Notes: a model not told the origin generated them from the letters alone. DNA of 64,000 bases from Pseudomonas fluorescens NCIMB 11764 (GCF_000293885.2 NZ_CP010945.1:2934001-2998000), one strand, 5' to 3'; shown: positions 18,248 through 26,650, numbered from the stretch's first letter. Numbers and translations: made by a program.

Positions 18248-18646
18248 TCAATTTAGCCATTGTCGACGTTTTCGACTTGCACCACTGGCGAAGATACCGC
18301 AGAGCAGGGCCAATAGCGCTACTCCCGCGCCGATCACGAACCATTGCTGCTGGTCTGTGAGAAAACGCGGCAGCGGACTGCTGGCCTGGGCCTCCTTGAG
18401 TTGCAGCTTCAGACGCTGGTTCTCCTGGCGCAACCGGCTCAGTTGAGCGCTTTCGCGTTCGGCATCGGCATTTTGCAGTTGTTTGCTCAGTTCTTCTCGT
18501 TGCTGTTCGCTCACCTTCAAGCGCTGCTGCAACTCGGTGATCTGGCTGCCGGCGCTCAAGGACAGCGGCGTTGCGCTTTCTTCACCGTGGGCAGGTGCCA
18601 CGATCGACAACGTGACCAACATCAGACACAACGGACCTTTGCGCAT
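18248..18646 (-). CDS. Small exported coiled-coil membrane protein upstream of cpxR
   Basis: 132 residues. A signal peptide (MRKGPLCLMLVTLSIVAPAHG), a coiled coil of about 60 residues ('ITELQQRLKVSEQQREEL' ... 'RLRQENQRLKLQLKEAQ'), one transmembrane helix ('WFVIGAGVALLALLCGIFASG') and a short basic tail. This is a TIGR04211-like SH3-less arrangement and related genes have been mislabelled as translation initiation factor 2. The stop lies 7 bp from cpxR, so they form one transcript. The start at 18646 has AGGAG 6 nt upstream; an upstream ATG at 18694 does not. Confidence 0.75.
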   Translation of the reverse strand: MRKGPLCLMLVTLSIVAPAHGEESATPLSLSAGSQITELQQRLKVSEQQREELSKQLQNADAERESAQLSRLRQENQRLKLQLKEAQASSPLPRFLTDQQQWFVIGAGVALLALLCGIFASGASRKRRQWLN

Positions 18647-18755
18647 CGGAGCTCCTGATTCCAATCGATTATTGGGCAGGTTGTCGGCAGGCAAACGAGA
18701 ATAATGAGCGATTGAGAGCGCGATGAACCGACAAGGTTCATCGCGCGGGAGGAAT

Positions 18756-19055
18756 TTACGGCAGGACTTGCTTGAACGGCTTGACCGAAACGTTGGCGTA
18801 GACGCCTGCGGCGATGTACGGATCGGCGTCGGCCCAGGCCTGGGCGGCGCTCAGGGAATCGAATTCGGCGACAATCAGGCTGCCGGTGAAACCCGCAGCG
18901 CCCGGATCATTGCTGTCGACCGCCGGATGCGGGCCGGCCAATACGATACGACCTTCGCCCTTGAGCACTTGCAGGCGCTCAAGGTGTGCAGGCCGTGCGG
19001 CCAGGCGGGCTTCCAGGGAGTTGGCGACGTCTGTGGCAATGATTGCGTAAAGCAT
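18756..19055 (-). CDS. yciI: YciI family protein
   Basis: 99 residues, a dimeric alpha/beta-barrel ferredoxin-like fold. Visible signatures: 'RPAHLERL' with the conserved His, '[11 protein letters not shown]', and '[17 protein letters not shown]' with the DP dipeptide near the active cleft. Biochemical function is unknown for most members. It starts 1 bp after the yciB stop, so the two are translationally linked. Confidence 0.9.
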   Translation of the reverse strand: MLYAIIATDVANSLEARLAARPAHLERLQVLKGEGRIVLAGPHPAVDSNDPGAAGFTGSLIVAEFDSLSAAQAWADADPYIAAGVYANVSVKPFKQVLP

Positions 19056-19056
19056 G

Positions 19057-19653
19057 TCAGTCCTCGGTTTTTGGCGTGGTGGTATCGGCGTCGTGCAGGT
19101 GGCGGGACAGGTAAATACCCTGGGCGACCAGGAACAGCAACGTCATGCCCAGGCTGCCGAAGACCTTGAAGTCGACCCAGTAGTCCTGGAACGTGAACGC
19201 GACGAACAGGTTGGCGGCACCGCAAAACAGGAAGAACGCGATCCAGGCGATGTTCAGGCGCGTCCAGACCAGGTCCGGCAGGGTCAGCGCGTGGCCCATG
19301 ATGCGTTTGATCAGCAACTGGTCACCGATGAAGTGGCTGCCGATGAACGCCAGCGCAAACAGCCAGTTGACCACCGGCGCTTTCCATTTCAGGAAGGTTT
19401 CGCTGTGGAACGCCAGGGTCAGGCTGCCGAAGACCAGGCAGGCGATGAGGGTCAGCCACTGGCTCTTTTCCAGCTTGCGCTGCTTGATGAAGAGTGTGCC
19501 GTAGACGACCAGGGAGCTGATGATCAGCATCGCGGTGGCGCTGTAGATGCCTCCGACAGTCAGTTGATGACCGCCAATGTCAACGACCCGTGGGTCGATC
19601 TTGAAAACAATGAAAAACAGCAGGAGCGGGATGAAATCGATGAATTGTTTCAC
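19057..19653 (-). CDS. yciB: Inner membrane septation-associated protein YciB
   Basis: 198 residues from a GTG giving the family start '(M)[13 protein letters not shown]'. Five to six membrane helices; conserved '[25 protein letters not shown]' block (split, residues ~70-95) and '[13 protein letters not shown]'. YciB (formerly IspA/IspZ, septation protein A) affects cell-envelope integrity and division. The frame opens earlier at 19692, but those residues do not fit the family. Confidence 0.9.
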   Translation of the reverse strand: MKQFIDFIPLLLFFIVFKIDPRVVDIGGHQLTVGGIYSATAMLIISSLVVYGTLFIKQRKLEKSQWLTLIACLVFGSLTLAFHSETFLKWKAPVVNWLFALAFIGSHFIGDQLLIKRIMGHALTLPDLVWTRLNIAWIAFFLFCGAANLFVAFTFQDYWVDFKVFGSLGMTLLFLVAQGIYLSRHLHDADTTTPKTED

Positions 19654-19740
19654 AGTGGCAGCCAGAAGCAGGATGTGGCGGCATAATAACAAACATATGG
19701 GCGCGCGATAGCGTCAGCTGATTTGAGGTAACACATCCCC

Positions 19741-20604
19741 GTGAATGTCGATTTGCACTGCCATAGCACCGCCTCCGATGGCGCTCTCGCGCCTGCTGTC
19801 CTGGTGGCGCGTGCGTACGAAAAAGGCGTGCGAGTCCTGGCCTTGACCGATCACGACACCCTCGAAGGCCTCGACGAGGCCCGCAACGCGGCGACGGCGC
19901 TGGGGATGCAACTGGTCAACGGCGTCGAATTATCCTGCACCTGGGGTGGCGCGACCATTCATGTGTTGGGTTACGGATTTGATGTGAATGCACCGCCGTT
20001 GGTCGAAGCCATCGCCAAATTGCACGATGGCCGTTGGCTACGGTCCGAAGAAATAAGCCGCAAGCTGGCATTGAAGGGTATGCCGGGTGCGCTGGAAGGC
20101 GCCCGGGCGATCCAGCAGGAACTGGGCGACAGCGGTAACGCGCCGGCCCGTCCGCACTTCGCCGACTGGATGGTGCGCGAAGGTTTCGTCAAGGATCGCG
20201 CCGAAGCGTTCCGCAAATGGCTGGGCGCCGGCAAGCTGGGGGACGTCAAGCAACACTGGCCGACCCTGGAAGAGACGGTCGAAACCCTGCGTGCGGCCAA
20301 AGCCTGGGTGAGCCTGGCGCACCCGTGGCACTACGATTTCACTCGCAGCAAGCGCCGCCGCCTGATTGCCGACTATATTCAAGCAGGCGGCCATGCGATC
20401 GAAGTGGTCAATGGCCATCAGCCCGCGGAGCAGGTGGGCAGTCTGGCGATTCTTGCTCGTGAGTTCGGTCTGCTGGTCAGCGCCGGCAGTGATTTTCATG
20501 GCCCTGGAGGCTGGTCCGAGATCGGTGAATACCGCCCGCTCCCGGAGGATCTGCCACCACTGTGGTGTCGATTCAAACATGACCCAATTATTGCCGCCGT
20601 CTGA
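19741..20604 (+). CDS. PHP-domain phosphoesterase (RNase AM / 3',5'-nucleotide phosphatase, TrpH-YciV type)
   Basis: 287 residues from a GTG start. The PHP metal ligands are visible: 'DLHCHSTASDG' (residues 4-14), 'LTDHDTLEG', 'GVELSC', 'SLAHPWHYDF' and 'SAGSDFHGPG'. E. coli YciV has been shown to degrade 5' ends of rRNA precursors and 3',5'-bisphosphonucleotides. It opens the row that continues with yciO, scpA and scpB, and its promoter region is shared with divergent yciB. Confidence 0.9.
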   Translation: MNVDLHCHSTASDGALAPAVLVARAYEKGVRVLALTDHDTLEGLDEARNAATALGMQLVNGVELSCTWGGATIHVLGYGFDVNAPPLVEAIAKLHDGRWLRSEEISRKLALKGMPGALEGARAIQQELGDSGNAPARPHFADWMVREGFVKDRAEAFRKWLGAGKLGDVKQHWPTLEETVETLRAAKAWVSLAHPWHYDFTRSKRRRLIADYIQAGGHAIEVVNGHQPAEQVGSLAILAREFGLLVSAGSDFHGPGGWSEIGEYRPLPEDLPPLWCRFKHDPIIAAV

Positions 20605-20617
20605 ACAGGTAGAGAAT

Positions 20618-21247
20618 GTGAGTCAATTTTTCCAGATTCATCCGGAAAACCCGCAAGCGCGCCTGATCAAACAGGCTGTCGAGATCATCCGCAACGGCGG
20701 GGTGGTGATTTATCCCACTGACTCGTCCTACGCCATTGGTTGCCAGATCGGCGACAAGAATGCCGTGGAGCGCGTTCGCCGGTTGCGTCAACTGGATGAG
20801 AAGCACAACTTCGCACTGATTTGCAGCGACCTGTCGCAACTGGGGCTGTTTGCCAAGATCGACACCGGCACCTTCCGCCTGCTCAAGGCACATTTGCCAG
20901 GGCCCTATACCTTCATTCTCAATGCCACCCGCGAAGTCCCGCGGCTGTTGTTGCACCCGAAAAAACGCACCATCGGCCTGCGCGTGCCCAGCCACCCGAT
21001 TGCCCTGGCGCTGCTGGAAGAACTCGGCGAGCCGCTGATGAGCGTGACGCTGATCATGCCCGGCGACACCGACCCGCTGACCGATCCGTATGAAATGCGC
21101 CAGTTGCTCGAGCATCAGGTCGACCTGATCATCGACGGCGGTTTCGGCGGCATCAAGGCGTCCACCGTGATCAACCTCGCCGACGGCGAGCCGGAAGTGA
21201 TCCGCGTGGGTTGCGGCGATCCGACGCCGTTCATGGCCGAGGCGTAG
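20618..21247 (+). CDS. yciO: YciO-type L-threonylcarbamoyladenylate synthase-like protein
   Basis: 209 residues from GTG at 20618 (VSQFFQIHPENPQARLI), the normal YciO start; an in-frame ATG at 20579 overlapping the PHP gene stop is an alternative. Signatures of the Sua5/YrdC/YciO fold: 'GGVVIYPTDSSYAIGCQ', 'LPGPYTFILNAT', and 'KKRTIGLRVPSHPI'. YrdC members make the threonylcarbamoyl-AMP used for tRNA t6A; YciO is a paralogue with a less clear role. Confidence 0.88.
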   Translation: MSQFFQIHPENPQARLIKQAVEIIRNGGVVIYPTDSSYAIGCQIGDKNAVERVRRLRQLDEKHNFALICSDLSQLGLFAKIDTGTFRLLKAHLPGPYTFILNATREVPRLLLHPKKRTIGLRVPSHPIALALLEELGEPLMSVTLIMPGDTDPLTDPYEMRQLLEHQVDLIIDGGFGGIKASTVINLADGEPEVIRVGCGDPTPFMAEA

Positions 21248-22069
21248 ATGTCTGCAGTAGAACCCGTTGTCGACAGTCAGGCCGGTGCCCAGCAAGAGCT
21301 GCCCTTCGCCATGGTCTATGGCCAGGCGGTCATGGAAATGCCGCTGGACCTGTACATTCCACCGGATGCACTCGAGGTCTTTCTCGAAGCCTTCGAAGGC
21401 CCCCTCGACCTGCTGCTGTACCTGATCCGCAAACAGAACATCAACATCCTCGACATTCCGGTGGCGGAAATCACCCGCCAGTACATGGGTTATGTGGAGT
21501 TGATGCAGTCGGTGCGCCTGGAACTGGCCGCCGAGTACCTGGTCATGGCCGCGATGCTGGCCGAGATCAAGTCGCGGATGCTGTTGCCGCGAGCCGAAAC
21601 CATCGAAGACGAAGAAGACGACCCGCGCGCCGAATTGATCCGTCGTTTGCAGGAGTACGAACGTTTCAAGGCCGCCGCCGAAGGTATCGATGGCTTGAGC
21701 CGCGTTGGTCGTGACGTGGTGGTGCCCAAGCTGGATGCCCCGGAAGCCCGGGCGCGCAAGCTGTTGCCGGACGTGAGCCTGGAAGAATTGCTGATGTCCA
21801 TGGCCGAGGTCCTGCGCCGTGGCGACATGTTTGAAAGTCACCAGGTCAGCCGCGAGGCGCTGTCCACTCGCGAGCGCATGAGCGACGTGCTGGAACGGCT
21901 CAAGGGCGGCGGTTTCGTGCCGTTTGTCGAGCTGTTCACGGCCGAAGAAGGGCGCCTGGGTGTCGTGGTGACCTTTATGGCGATCCTCGAACTGGTCAAG
22001 GAATCTTTGGTCGAGCTGGTGCAGAATGAGCCGTTCGCGGCGATCCACGTGCGAGCCCGAGCCGAATAA
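21248..22069 (+). CDS. scpA: Segregation and condensation protein A
   Basis: 273 residues, beginning directly after the yciO stop. The kleisin N-terminal motif 'FLEAFEGPLDLLLYLIRKQ' (residues ~40-58) and the 'AAEYLVMAAMLAEIKSRMLLP' helix are clear, with the winged-helix C-terminus. It bridges SMC heads in the condensin-like SMC-ScpAB complex. There is an N-terminal extension of about 35 residues before the canonical start. Confidence 0.95.
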   Translation: MSAVEPVVDSQAGAQQELPFAMVYGQAVMEMPLDLYIPPDALEVFLEAFEGPLDLLLYLIRKQNINILDIPVAEITRQYMGYVELMQSVRLELAAEYLVMAAMLAEIKSRMLLPRAETIEDEEDDPRAELIRRLQEYERFKAAAEGIDGLSRVGRDVVVPKLDAPEARARKLLPDVSLEELLMSMAEVLRRGDMFESHQVSREALSTRERMSDVLERLKGGGFVPFVELFTAEEGRLGVVVTFMAILELVKESLVELVQNEPFAAIHVRARAE

Positions 22070-22080
22070 CGAGTTGAATC

Positions 22081-23055
22081 ATGAACCTGACTGAACCCCG
22101 CGAGCTGGCGCCACTGCTTGAAGCCTTTCTGTTGGCCTCGGGAAAACCGCAATCGCTTGAACGCCTGTTCGAACTCTTCGAAGAGGGCGAGCGCCCCGAG
22201 CCGCCAGTCTTCAAGAAAGCCCTGACGATTCTCGCCAAGTCCTGCGACGGTCGTGCCTTCGAGCTGAAGGAAGTCGCCTCCGGTTATCGCCTGCAGATCC
22301 GCGAAAAGTTCTCGCCGTGGGTAGGACGTTTGTGGGAAGAGCGCCCGCAACGTTATTCCCGTGCCATGCTCGAAACCATGGCACTGATCGCCTATCGCCA
22401 GCCGATCACCCGGGGCGAGATCGAAGACGTGCGCGGTGTGGCGGTCAACAGTCACATCGTCAAGACGTTGCTGGAGCGGGAGTGGATTCGCATCGTCGGT
22501 TACCGGGATGTGCCGGGAAAACCTGCGATGTTCGCCACCACCAAGGCTTTTCTCGATCACTTCAACCTGAAGAATCTTGACGATTTGCCGCCACTCGCCG
22601 AACTGCGCGAGCTGGAGCCAGACCCGGTGCTCGATTTCGACGACGCGCCGGTGCCGGCCGGGTTGCAGGAACTGGCGGATGCCAGCGCTGAGCCGGAGGA
22701 GCCCAAGGAAGAAACCAGTTTCCATACGCTGTTGCTGGAACTGGACACCATGGAGGAGGGGTTGAAGACCGACTTCGATGACATTCTGCGTGATAGCGCG
22801 GTGACCGGGACCGAAGAGGTTCTGGAGTTGCCGGCACCGGAGATTGAAGCTGAACTTCCGGTTGAGCCAGAAGCCACAGTTGAAGAAGAGCTTGAGGATG
22901 ACGTGCTTGGCGTCGCCGAGGCGCGCGAGAAACTCCTGGCGGCTGTCGCTGCCCTTGAACAGGCGAAACCCGAGCCCGAGTTGAGCGACGAAGAAGCCGA
23001 AGCCAAGGCTCTCGCCGAAGCCATCGAAGCCGAACGCCGCGAGTTCGAAGACTGA
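22081..23055 (+). CDS. scpB: Segregation and condensation protein B
   Basis: 324 residues. Tandem winged-helix domains in the first ~190 residues, with 'ETMALIAYRQPITRGEIEDVRGVAV' and 'GKPAMFATTKAFLDHFNL'. The last ~130 residues are a long acidic low-complexity tail (Glu/Ala/Pro) that makes the protein longer than Gram-positive ScpB (about 190). Partner of ScpA encoded 11 bp upstream. Confidence 0.95.
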   Translation: MNLTEPRELAPLLEAFLLASGKPQSLERLFELFEEGERPEPPVFKKALTILAKSCDGRAFELKEVASGYRLQIREKFSPWVGRLWEERPQRYSRAMLETMALIAYRQPITRGEIEDVRGVAVNSHIVKTLLEREWIRIVGYRDVPGKPAMFATTKAFLDHFNLKNLDDLPPLAELRELEPDPVLDFDDAPVPAGLQELADASAEPEEPKEETSFHTLLLELDTMEEGLKTDFDDILRDSAVTGTEEVLELPAPEIEAELPVEPEATVEEELEDDVLGVAEAREKLLAAVAALEQAKPEPELSDEEAEAKALAEAIEAERREFED

Positions 23056-23094
23056 TCCAAATCCCACAGGGATTGGTGTCGAATGGAGTGATTG

Positions 23095-23286
23095 ATGAGC
23101 TCAACCAAAGACCCCTGCATCAGCGTCTGCAAATTCACCGACGATATCTGCCTCGGCTGTGGCCGCAGCAAGCGCGAGATCAAGGCCTGGAAGAAGCTCG
23201 ACAAGACCGACAAGCGCACAGTCCTCGCTGAAGCTTCGTTGCGCTTGATCAAACTCGGCGCCACCGGTCGGCGGAAATCCAGGTAA
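23095..23286 (+). CDS. DUF1289 cysteine-rich small protein
   Basis: 63 residues with four Cys in 'DPCISVCKFTDDICLGCGRS', a likely metal-binding DUF1289 signature, followed by a basic C-terminus. The ATG at 23095 has GGAG 6 nt upstream. Function is unknown; it commonly lies close to scpB/rluB in Pseudomonas. Confidence 0.85.
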   Translation: MSSTKDPCISVCKFTDDICLGCGRSKREIKAWKKLDKTDKRTVLAEASLRLIKLGATGRRKSR

Positions 23287-23441
23287 CTGGCCATTCATCA
23301 GCTAGTCTCTGATGCGCAAACGCTCCCATGAGCGTATGATTCGCGACCCTTCGGCGATCCCTTCGCCCGAGTACAAGCTTTCAACTCTTCAGGACCCTCA
23401 CTTCAGAGCCGCCTGAACAGACCACACCGGGAGGTGCCCAG

Positions 23442-24710
23442 ATGAGTATCAACGACCAGAAAGACGACCAGGAAATCGGCCCAGCAGGCGAAAAACTGCA
23501 AAAAGTCCTCGCCCGTATCGGCGTCGGCTCGCGCCGTGACGTAGAAGCCTGGATCAGCCACGGCCGCATCAAGGTCAACGGCAAAGACGCCACCCTTGGC
23601 CTGCGCGTCGACCTGCATGACGCCATCACCATCGATGGCAAGGTGATCAAGCGCGAAGAAGCCGCCGAGTCGGTACGCCGCGTGATCATGTACAACAAAC
23701 CCGACGGTGAAATCTGCACCCGTGACGACCCTGAAGGCCGTCCGACCGTGTTCGACAAGATGCCGCGTCCGAAAGAAGGCCGCTGGATCAACATCGGTCG
23801 CCTGGACATCAACACTACCGGTCTGCTGATGTTCACCACCGACGGTGAGCTGGCTAACCGCCTGATGCACCCGTCCTACGAAATGGACCGTGAATATGCG
23901 GTACGTGTACGTGGCGAAGTCGATGACGAGATGATCGAGCGCCTGAAGGCAGGCGTGGTCCTCGAAGACGGCCCGGCCAAGTTCACCGACATCAAGCAGG
24001 CGCCCGGTGGCGAAGGTTTCAACCATTGGTATCACTGCGTGGTAATGGAAGGGCGTAACCGTGAGGTTCGTCGCCTGTGGGAATCCCAGGGCCTGGTGGT
24101 CAGCCGCCTGAAACGCGTGCGTTTCGGTCCGGTGTTCCTCAACTCGGACCTGCCGATGGGCCGCTGGCGCGAAATGAGCCAGTACGAAGTCGACATTCTG
24201 AGTGCTGAAGTGGGCCTGACCCCAGTGGCCATGCCGCAGATGAACGCCAAGAGCAAAGACAAGCTCGAACGTATGCAGCGTAAATCGTCCCGTCCGGTCG
24301 GCAAGACCGAGCGCGTGCGTACACTGCGTCCAGCGACCGGCGCTCCGGCAGCGGGTCCGCGTCCTGCACGTGAGCCGCAGATCGAAGGCGAGCGTCCGTC
24401 GCGCAAGCCGGTTGCTCCGCGTGCCGATGGCGAGCGCGGTCCACGCACGCCACGTCCGGCCAACGGTCGCACCGAGCGTGGCGAAGGCCGCGGTGCGCCA
24501 AGCGGTGGTCGCAGTGATCGCGGTGCTCCAGCCGGTCGCGGTACGCCAGTGGCCGATCGTCCGTCCGACACCAAGCGCCCGGCCAAACCGGCGCCGAAGA
24601 AACGCCCGGGCATCGTCCTGGTCGACAAGGATGCACCATCGGGCAAACGCCGCGGTGCGCCAGCCGGTTCCGGCCAGCGTCCAGGCTTTGGTCGTCGCAA
24701 GCCTGAGTAA
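23442..24710 (+). CDS. rluB: 23S rRNA pseudouridine synthase RluB with basic tail
   Basis: 422 residues. An N-terminal S4 RNA-binding domain ('EKLQKVLARIGVGSRRDVEAW'), then the RsuA-family catalytic core with the nucleophile Asp in 'NIGRLDINTTGLLMFTTDG'. RluB makes pseudouridine 2605 in 23S rRNA. The last ~160 residues are a low-complexity Arg/Gly/Pro/Ala tail (repeated 'RGAP', 'RPA'), much longer than in E. coli RluB (291 residues), likely disordered and RNA-binding. A terminator follows. Confidence 0.93.
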   Translation: MSINDQKDDQEIGPAGEKLQKVLARIGVGSRRDVEAWISHGRIKVNGKDATLGLRVDLHDAITIDGKVIKREEAAESVRRVIMYNKPDGEICTRDDPEGRPTVFDKMPRPKEGRWINIGRLDINTTGLLMFTTDGELANRLMHPSYEMDREYAVRVRGEVDDEMIERLKAGVVLEDGPAKFTDIKQAPGGEGFNHWYHCVVMEGRNREVRRLWESQGLVVSRLKRVRFGPVFLNSDLPMGRWREMSQYEVDILSAEVGLTPVAMPQMNAKSKDKLERMQRKSSRPVGKTERVRTLRPATGAPAAGPRPAREPQIEGERPSRKPVAPRADGERGPRTPRPANGRTERGEGRGAPSGGRSDRGAPAGRGTPVADRPSDTKRPAKPAPKKRPGIVLVDKDAPSGKRRGAPAGSGQRPGFGRRKPE

Positions 24711-24728
24711 GCGGTAAGCGATACATGA

Positions 24729-24760
24729 AAAACGCCAACCTCAGGGTTGGCGTTTTTTTT
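24729..24760 (+). terminator. Rho-independent terminator after rluB
   Basis: Stem aacgccaacc/ggttggcgtt around tcag, followed by eight T residues. Confidence 0.92.
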
Positions 24761-24795
24761 GGTCTGGCAATAACCGGTCTTCAAAGTGCAGGTAA

Positions 24796-24858
24796 CCTGT
24801 GGCGAGGGAGCTTGCTCCCGCTGAGTCGCTCAGCGGCTCCAGGCTCCCTCGCCACAGG
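24796..24858. repeat. REP-type palindrome
   Basis: Outer arms cctgtggcgagggagc (24796-24811) and gctccctcgccacagg (24843-24858) are exact complements; the same REP family as at 17452, 30761 and 35223. Confidence 0.85.
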
Positions 24859-24863
24859 GGGGG

Positions 24864-25829
24864 TTAGAACACAAACCGTCCATCAAACAGCGGCTCATCA
24901 TCCAGCGCCAACACGCCATTGGAGAAGATCAGATCCAAATGATGGCTACCCTTCGCTCCACCCCCCAACCCCAGATGCAACCCGCAATGGCGTTCCTCAA
25001 ATCCGGCATTGCGCGCATACAACGCCTTGATCCCTTCATTGGTGCCGATCCCCAGCTCCTCGATCCGCCGATTCGACGGATTGGCGTCCAGGTACTTGTT
25101 GAAATCGTGTTCCAGTCCCGGCACTTCAGTCGCAATTCTGCCGATGGTCGAGTTCTCGATCCATAACTCCAGCGGTGACGCCAATACTCCATATTTGCGC
25201 GCAAACGGAATAGTACTGAGAAATGTACCCATGAACTTAACCCGGCCATTAATGGCTTCGCTGTGGGTGGCAATTTCACCGGGTGCCAGATCAAAGTTGC
25301 CGACACCATTGATGTCAGTCCACTTCTTGATACTGCTCAATGGTGTTTCAAACCAGGAGCCGTGGTCATCCTTGAAACTTAATGTTGTTGCGTGGGACAT
25401 GCGCTGGATCAAATGGCTGTTCAGTCCGGCAATGCGCTGCGGGGTGACACTGAACGTGTCGTAGAAGTAATCACCGTAATCCTTGAACAGCAGCGACTTC
25501 CTCCAGTTCTCGGCCATCACGCCTTGCAGGGCGCGGACAAAATCCGGGCCGTCGGGGCGTGGATTCGGCAGGGTGGAGGAGTCGTAGAAAAAAATGTACA
25601 GATCGCTGTCGATAATGGCCTGGGCCAGTAAATCCGCGGGTTCGAGATCCAGTCGCAGCGAGCTGAAGCGAAATGGCTGGCTGTCGGATGCCTGTTCGGC
25701 AATGGCGCCGGTCAGTGCTGCGTAATCAGCGGTGTGGCCCAGCAAGACCTTCGCCGGATTGAGGCCGGCAAGGGCCGGGTGATGTTCGAGGTAGTAAAGG
25801 AAATGCGAAATGGCGCGTGGCTTATCCAT
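24864..25829 (-). CDS. M29 aminopeptidase/NicX-like putative metalloenzyme
   Basis: 321 residues from the ATG at 25829, which has GGAGG 7 nt upstream. The C-terminal half carries a pattern like the metal centre of M29 aminopeptidases and of 2,5-dihydroxypyridine dioxygenase NicX: 'LAPGEIATHSEAINGRV' (Glu), 'ELGIGTNEG' (Glu), and 'CGLHLGLGGGAKGSHHLDL' (His and H-x-D). The N-terminal half is poorly matched to any family I know. No sign of export. It lies 69 bp downstream of a 45-residue peptide gene on the same strand, suggesting they act together, for example in peptide modification or trimming; this is inference. Whether it is a peptidase, a dioxygenase or something else is open. Confidence 0.65.
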   Translation of the reverse strand: MDKPRAISHFLYYLEHHPALAGLNPAKVLLGHTADYAALTGAIAEQASDSQPFRFSSLRLDLEPADLLAQAIIDSDLYIFFYDSSTLPNPRPDGPDFVRALQGVMAENWRKSLLFKDYGDYFYDTFSVTPQRIAGLNSHLIQRMSHATTLSFKDDHGSWFETPLSSIKKWTDINGVGNFDLAPGEIATHSEAINGRVKFMGTFLSTIPFARKYGVLASPLELWIENSTIGRIATEVPGLEHDFNKYLDANPSNRRIEELGIGTNEGIKALYARNAGFEERHCGLHLGLGGGAKGSHHLDLIFSNGVLALDDEPLFDGRFVF

Positions 25830-25898
25830 GTAGTCCTCCCTGACAAACCGAGCGAAAGTGGCAGGCACAACCGGCCGGACCGTGCCTGCCGGGATGAC

Positions 25899-26036
25899 TT
25901 ACAGAGGCCACATCGCCGTGCCGAACGGAACTACCGCGTCGGCTTGCATCATTTCAACGGCGGCTTCATGGGTCGGTGCTTCAAACCAATCGTCCAGTTG
26001 CAGTTCAGTTTCCAGGTCTTTTTCCATTGCTTGCAT
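25899..26036 (-). CDS. 45-residue peptide, possible precursor peptide
   Basis: The ATG at 26036 has a strong AGGAG 7 nt upstream. The peptide is acidic at its N-terminal part (MEKDLETELQLDDWFEAP) and hydrophobic, Gly/Pro-containing and nearly uncharged at its end (VVPFGTAMWPL), a leader-core layout like that of ribosomally made peptide precursors. There is no signal peptide or double glycine. The upstream leader RNA can form a 7-bp hairpin (26071-26077 with 26092-26098). It precedes the M29/NicX-like gene in what looks like a two-gene operon. Function is unknown. Confidence 0.6.
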   Translation of the reverse strand: MQAMEKDLETELQLDDWFEAPTHEAAVEMMQADAVVPFGTAMWPL

Positions 26037-26100
26037 GGTGAATCTCCTAGATGACTTTTGAGTAAGAACAACTTGCCAGTCGAGGCGGCTCGGCAAGTCG

Positions 26101-26220
26101 CTGAAAACCTAGTTCACTGGTTTTTGAAACGCAAAAAAATAATTAAATAAGATTTAATTGAACTTTTTGTTCTGTTTTTTAAATAGAAATTTTTTAATAG
26201 AAAACAAAAAACTAAGCAGG
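26101..26220. other. Very A+T-rich non-coding stretch
   Basis: By my count only 27 of 120 bases are G or C, against a G+C-rich background. It lies upstream of the 45-residue peptide gene and is a likely promoter region and possible binding site for H-NS-like MvaT/MvaU proteins. No gene is visible in it. Confidence 0.6.
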
Positions 26221-26229
26221 CTTTTTCCT

Positions 26230-26243
26230 TAGGAAGCTTCCTA
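26230..26243. repeat. 14-bp perfect palindrome
   Basis: taggaagcttccta is fully self-complementary and sits at the edge of the A+T-rich stretch. It could be an operator. The remaining sequence from 26244 to 26490 shows no gene that I can support. Confidence 0.4.
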
Positions 26244-26494
26244 TCGTCAATTTGCAGTCGTCCTACAGTTATGTCTGATTTGGCAAAGTTTCGTTACGGC
26301 ATGTAAAGGAATGCTGACGAAATTGCGCGCTGAATCCCATGGATTCGCGTCTTCGGGATAGGTGTAAGGAAAACCTGCCGCCAGCACGCCGATTGATCCC
26401 CGCAAAAGGCTCTGGCGCGCTTGTTTCAGCGGCGCTGGAAGGGTGAGATGCGCGCCATGCCTGTCGTGCAGGTGCATAACAAGAAGGAGGCGCA

Positions 26495-26641
26495 ATGTAC
26501 GCCGTGACTGATCTCCATCTCTTCCCGTGGGACGGTTTTTCCATCGTTCACGCCCATGACCCGCAAAGGTCTGACTCATTTTTTGCAGCCGCCCGAGACC
26601 CTCGAGGCGGACACAGGCAATCCCGGCAACCGACACGCTGA
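26495..26641 (+). CDS. Possible 48-codon small ORF with strong ribosome site
   Basis: An AAGGAGG sequence lies 4-5 nt before the ATG at 26495. The frame encodes MYAVTDLHLFPWDGFSIVHA and then a Arg/Pro/Gln-rich end that looks like random read-through. I do not recognise it. The only support is the near-perfect Shine-Dalgarno sequence in an otherwise gene-free interval; it may be a real small protein, a leader peptide, or chance. Confidence 0.3.
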   Translation: MYAVTDLHLFPWDGFSIVHAHDPQRSDSFFAAARDPRGGHRQSRQPTR

Positions 26642-26650
26642 TCCAGCGGG

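Noticed and set aside
18248..18646. Translation initiation factor 2-like annotation
   Set aside because: No GTPase motifs; the protein is a signal peptide, coiled coil and one membrane helix.
20588..22048. 486-codon open frame antisense to yciO/scpA
   Set aside because: The opposite strand has two well-known genes; this frame shows no family features.
26247..26636. 129-codon minus-strand frame in the gap upstream of aroP
   Set aside because: No ribosome site, no domain, Arg-rich random-like composition.
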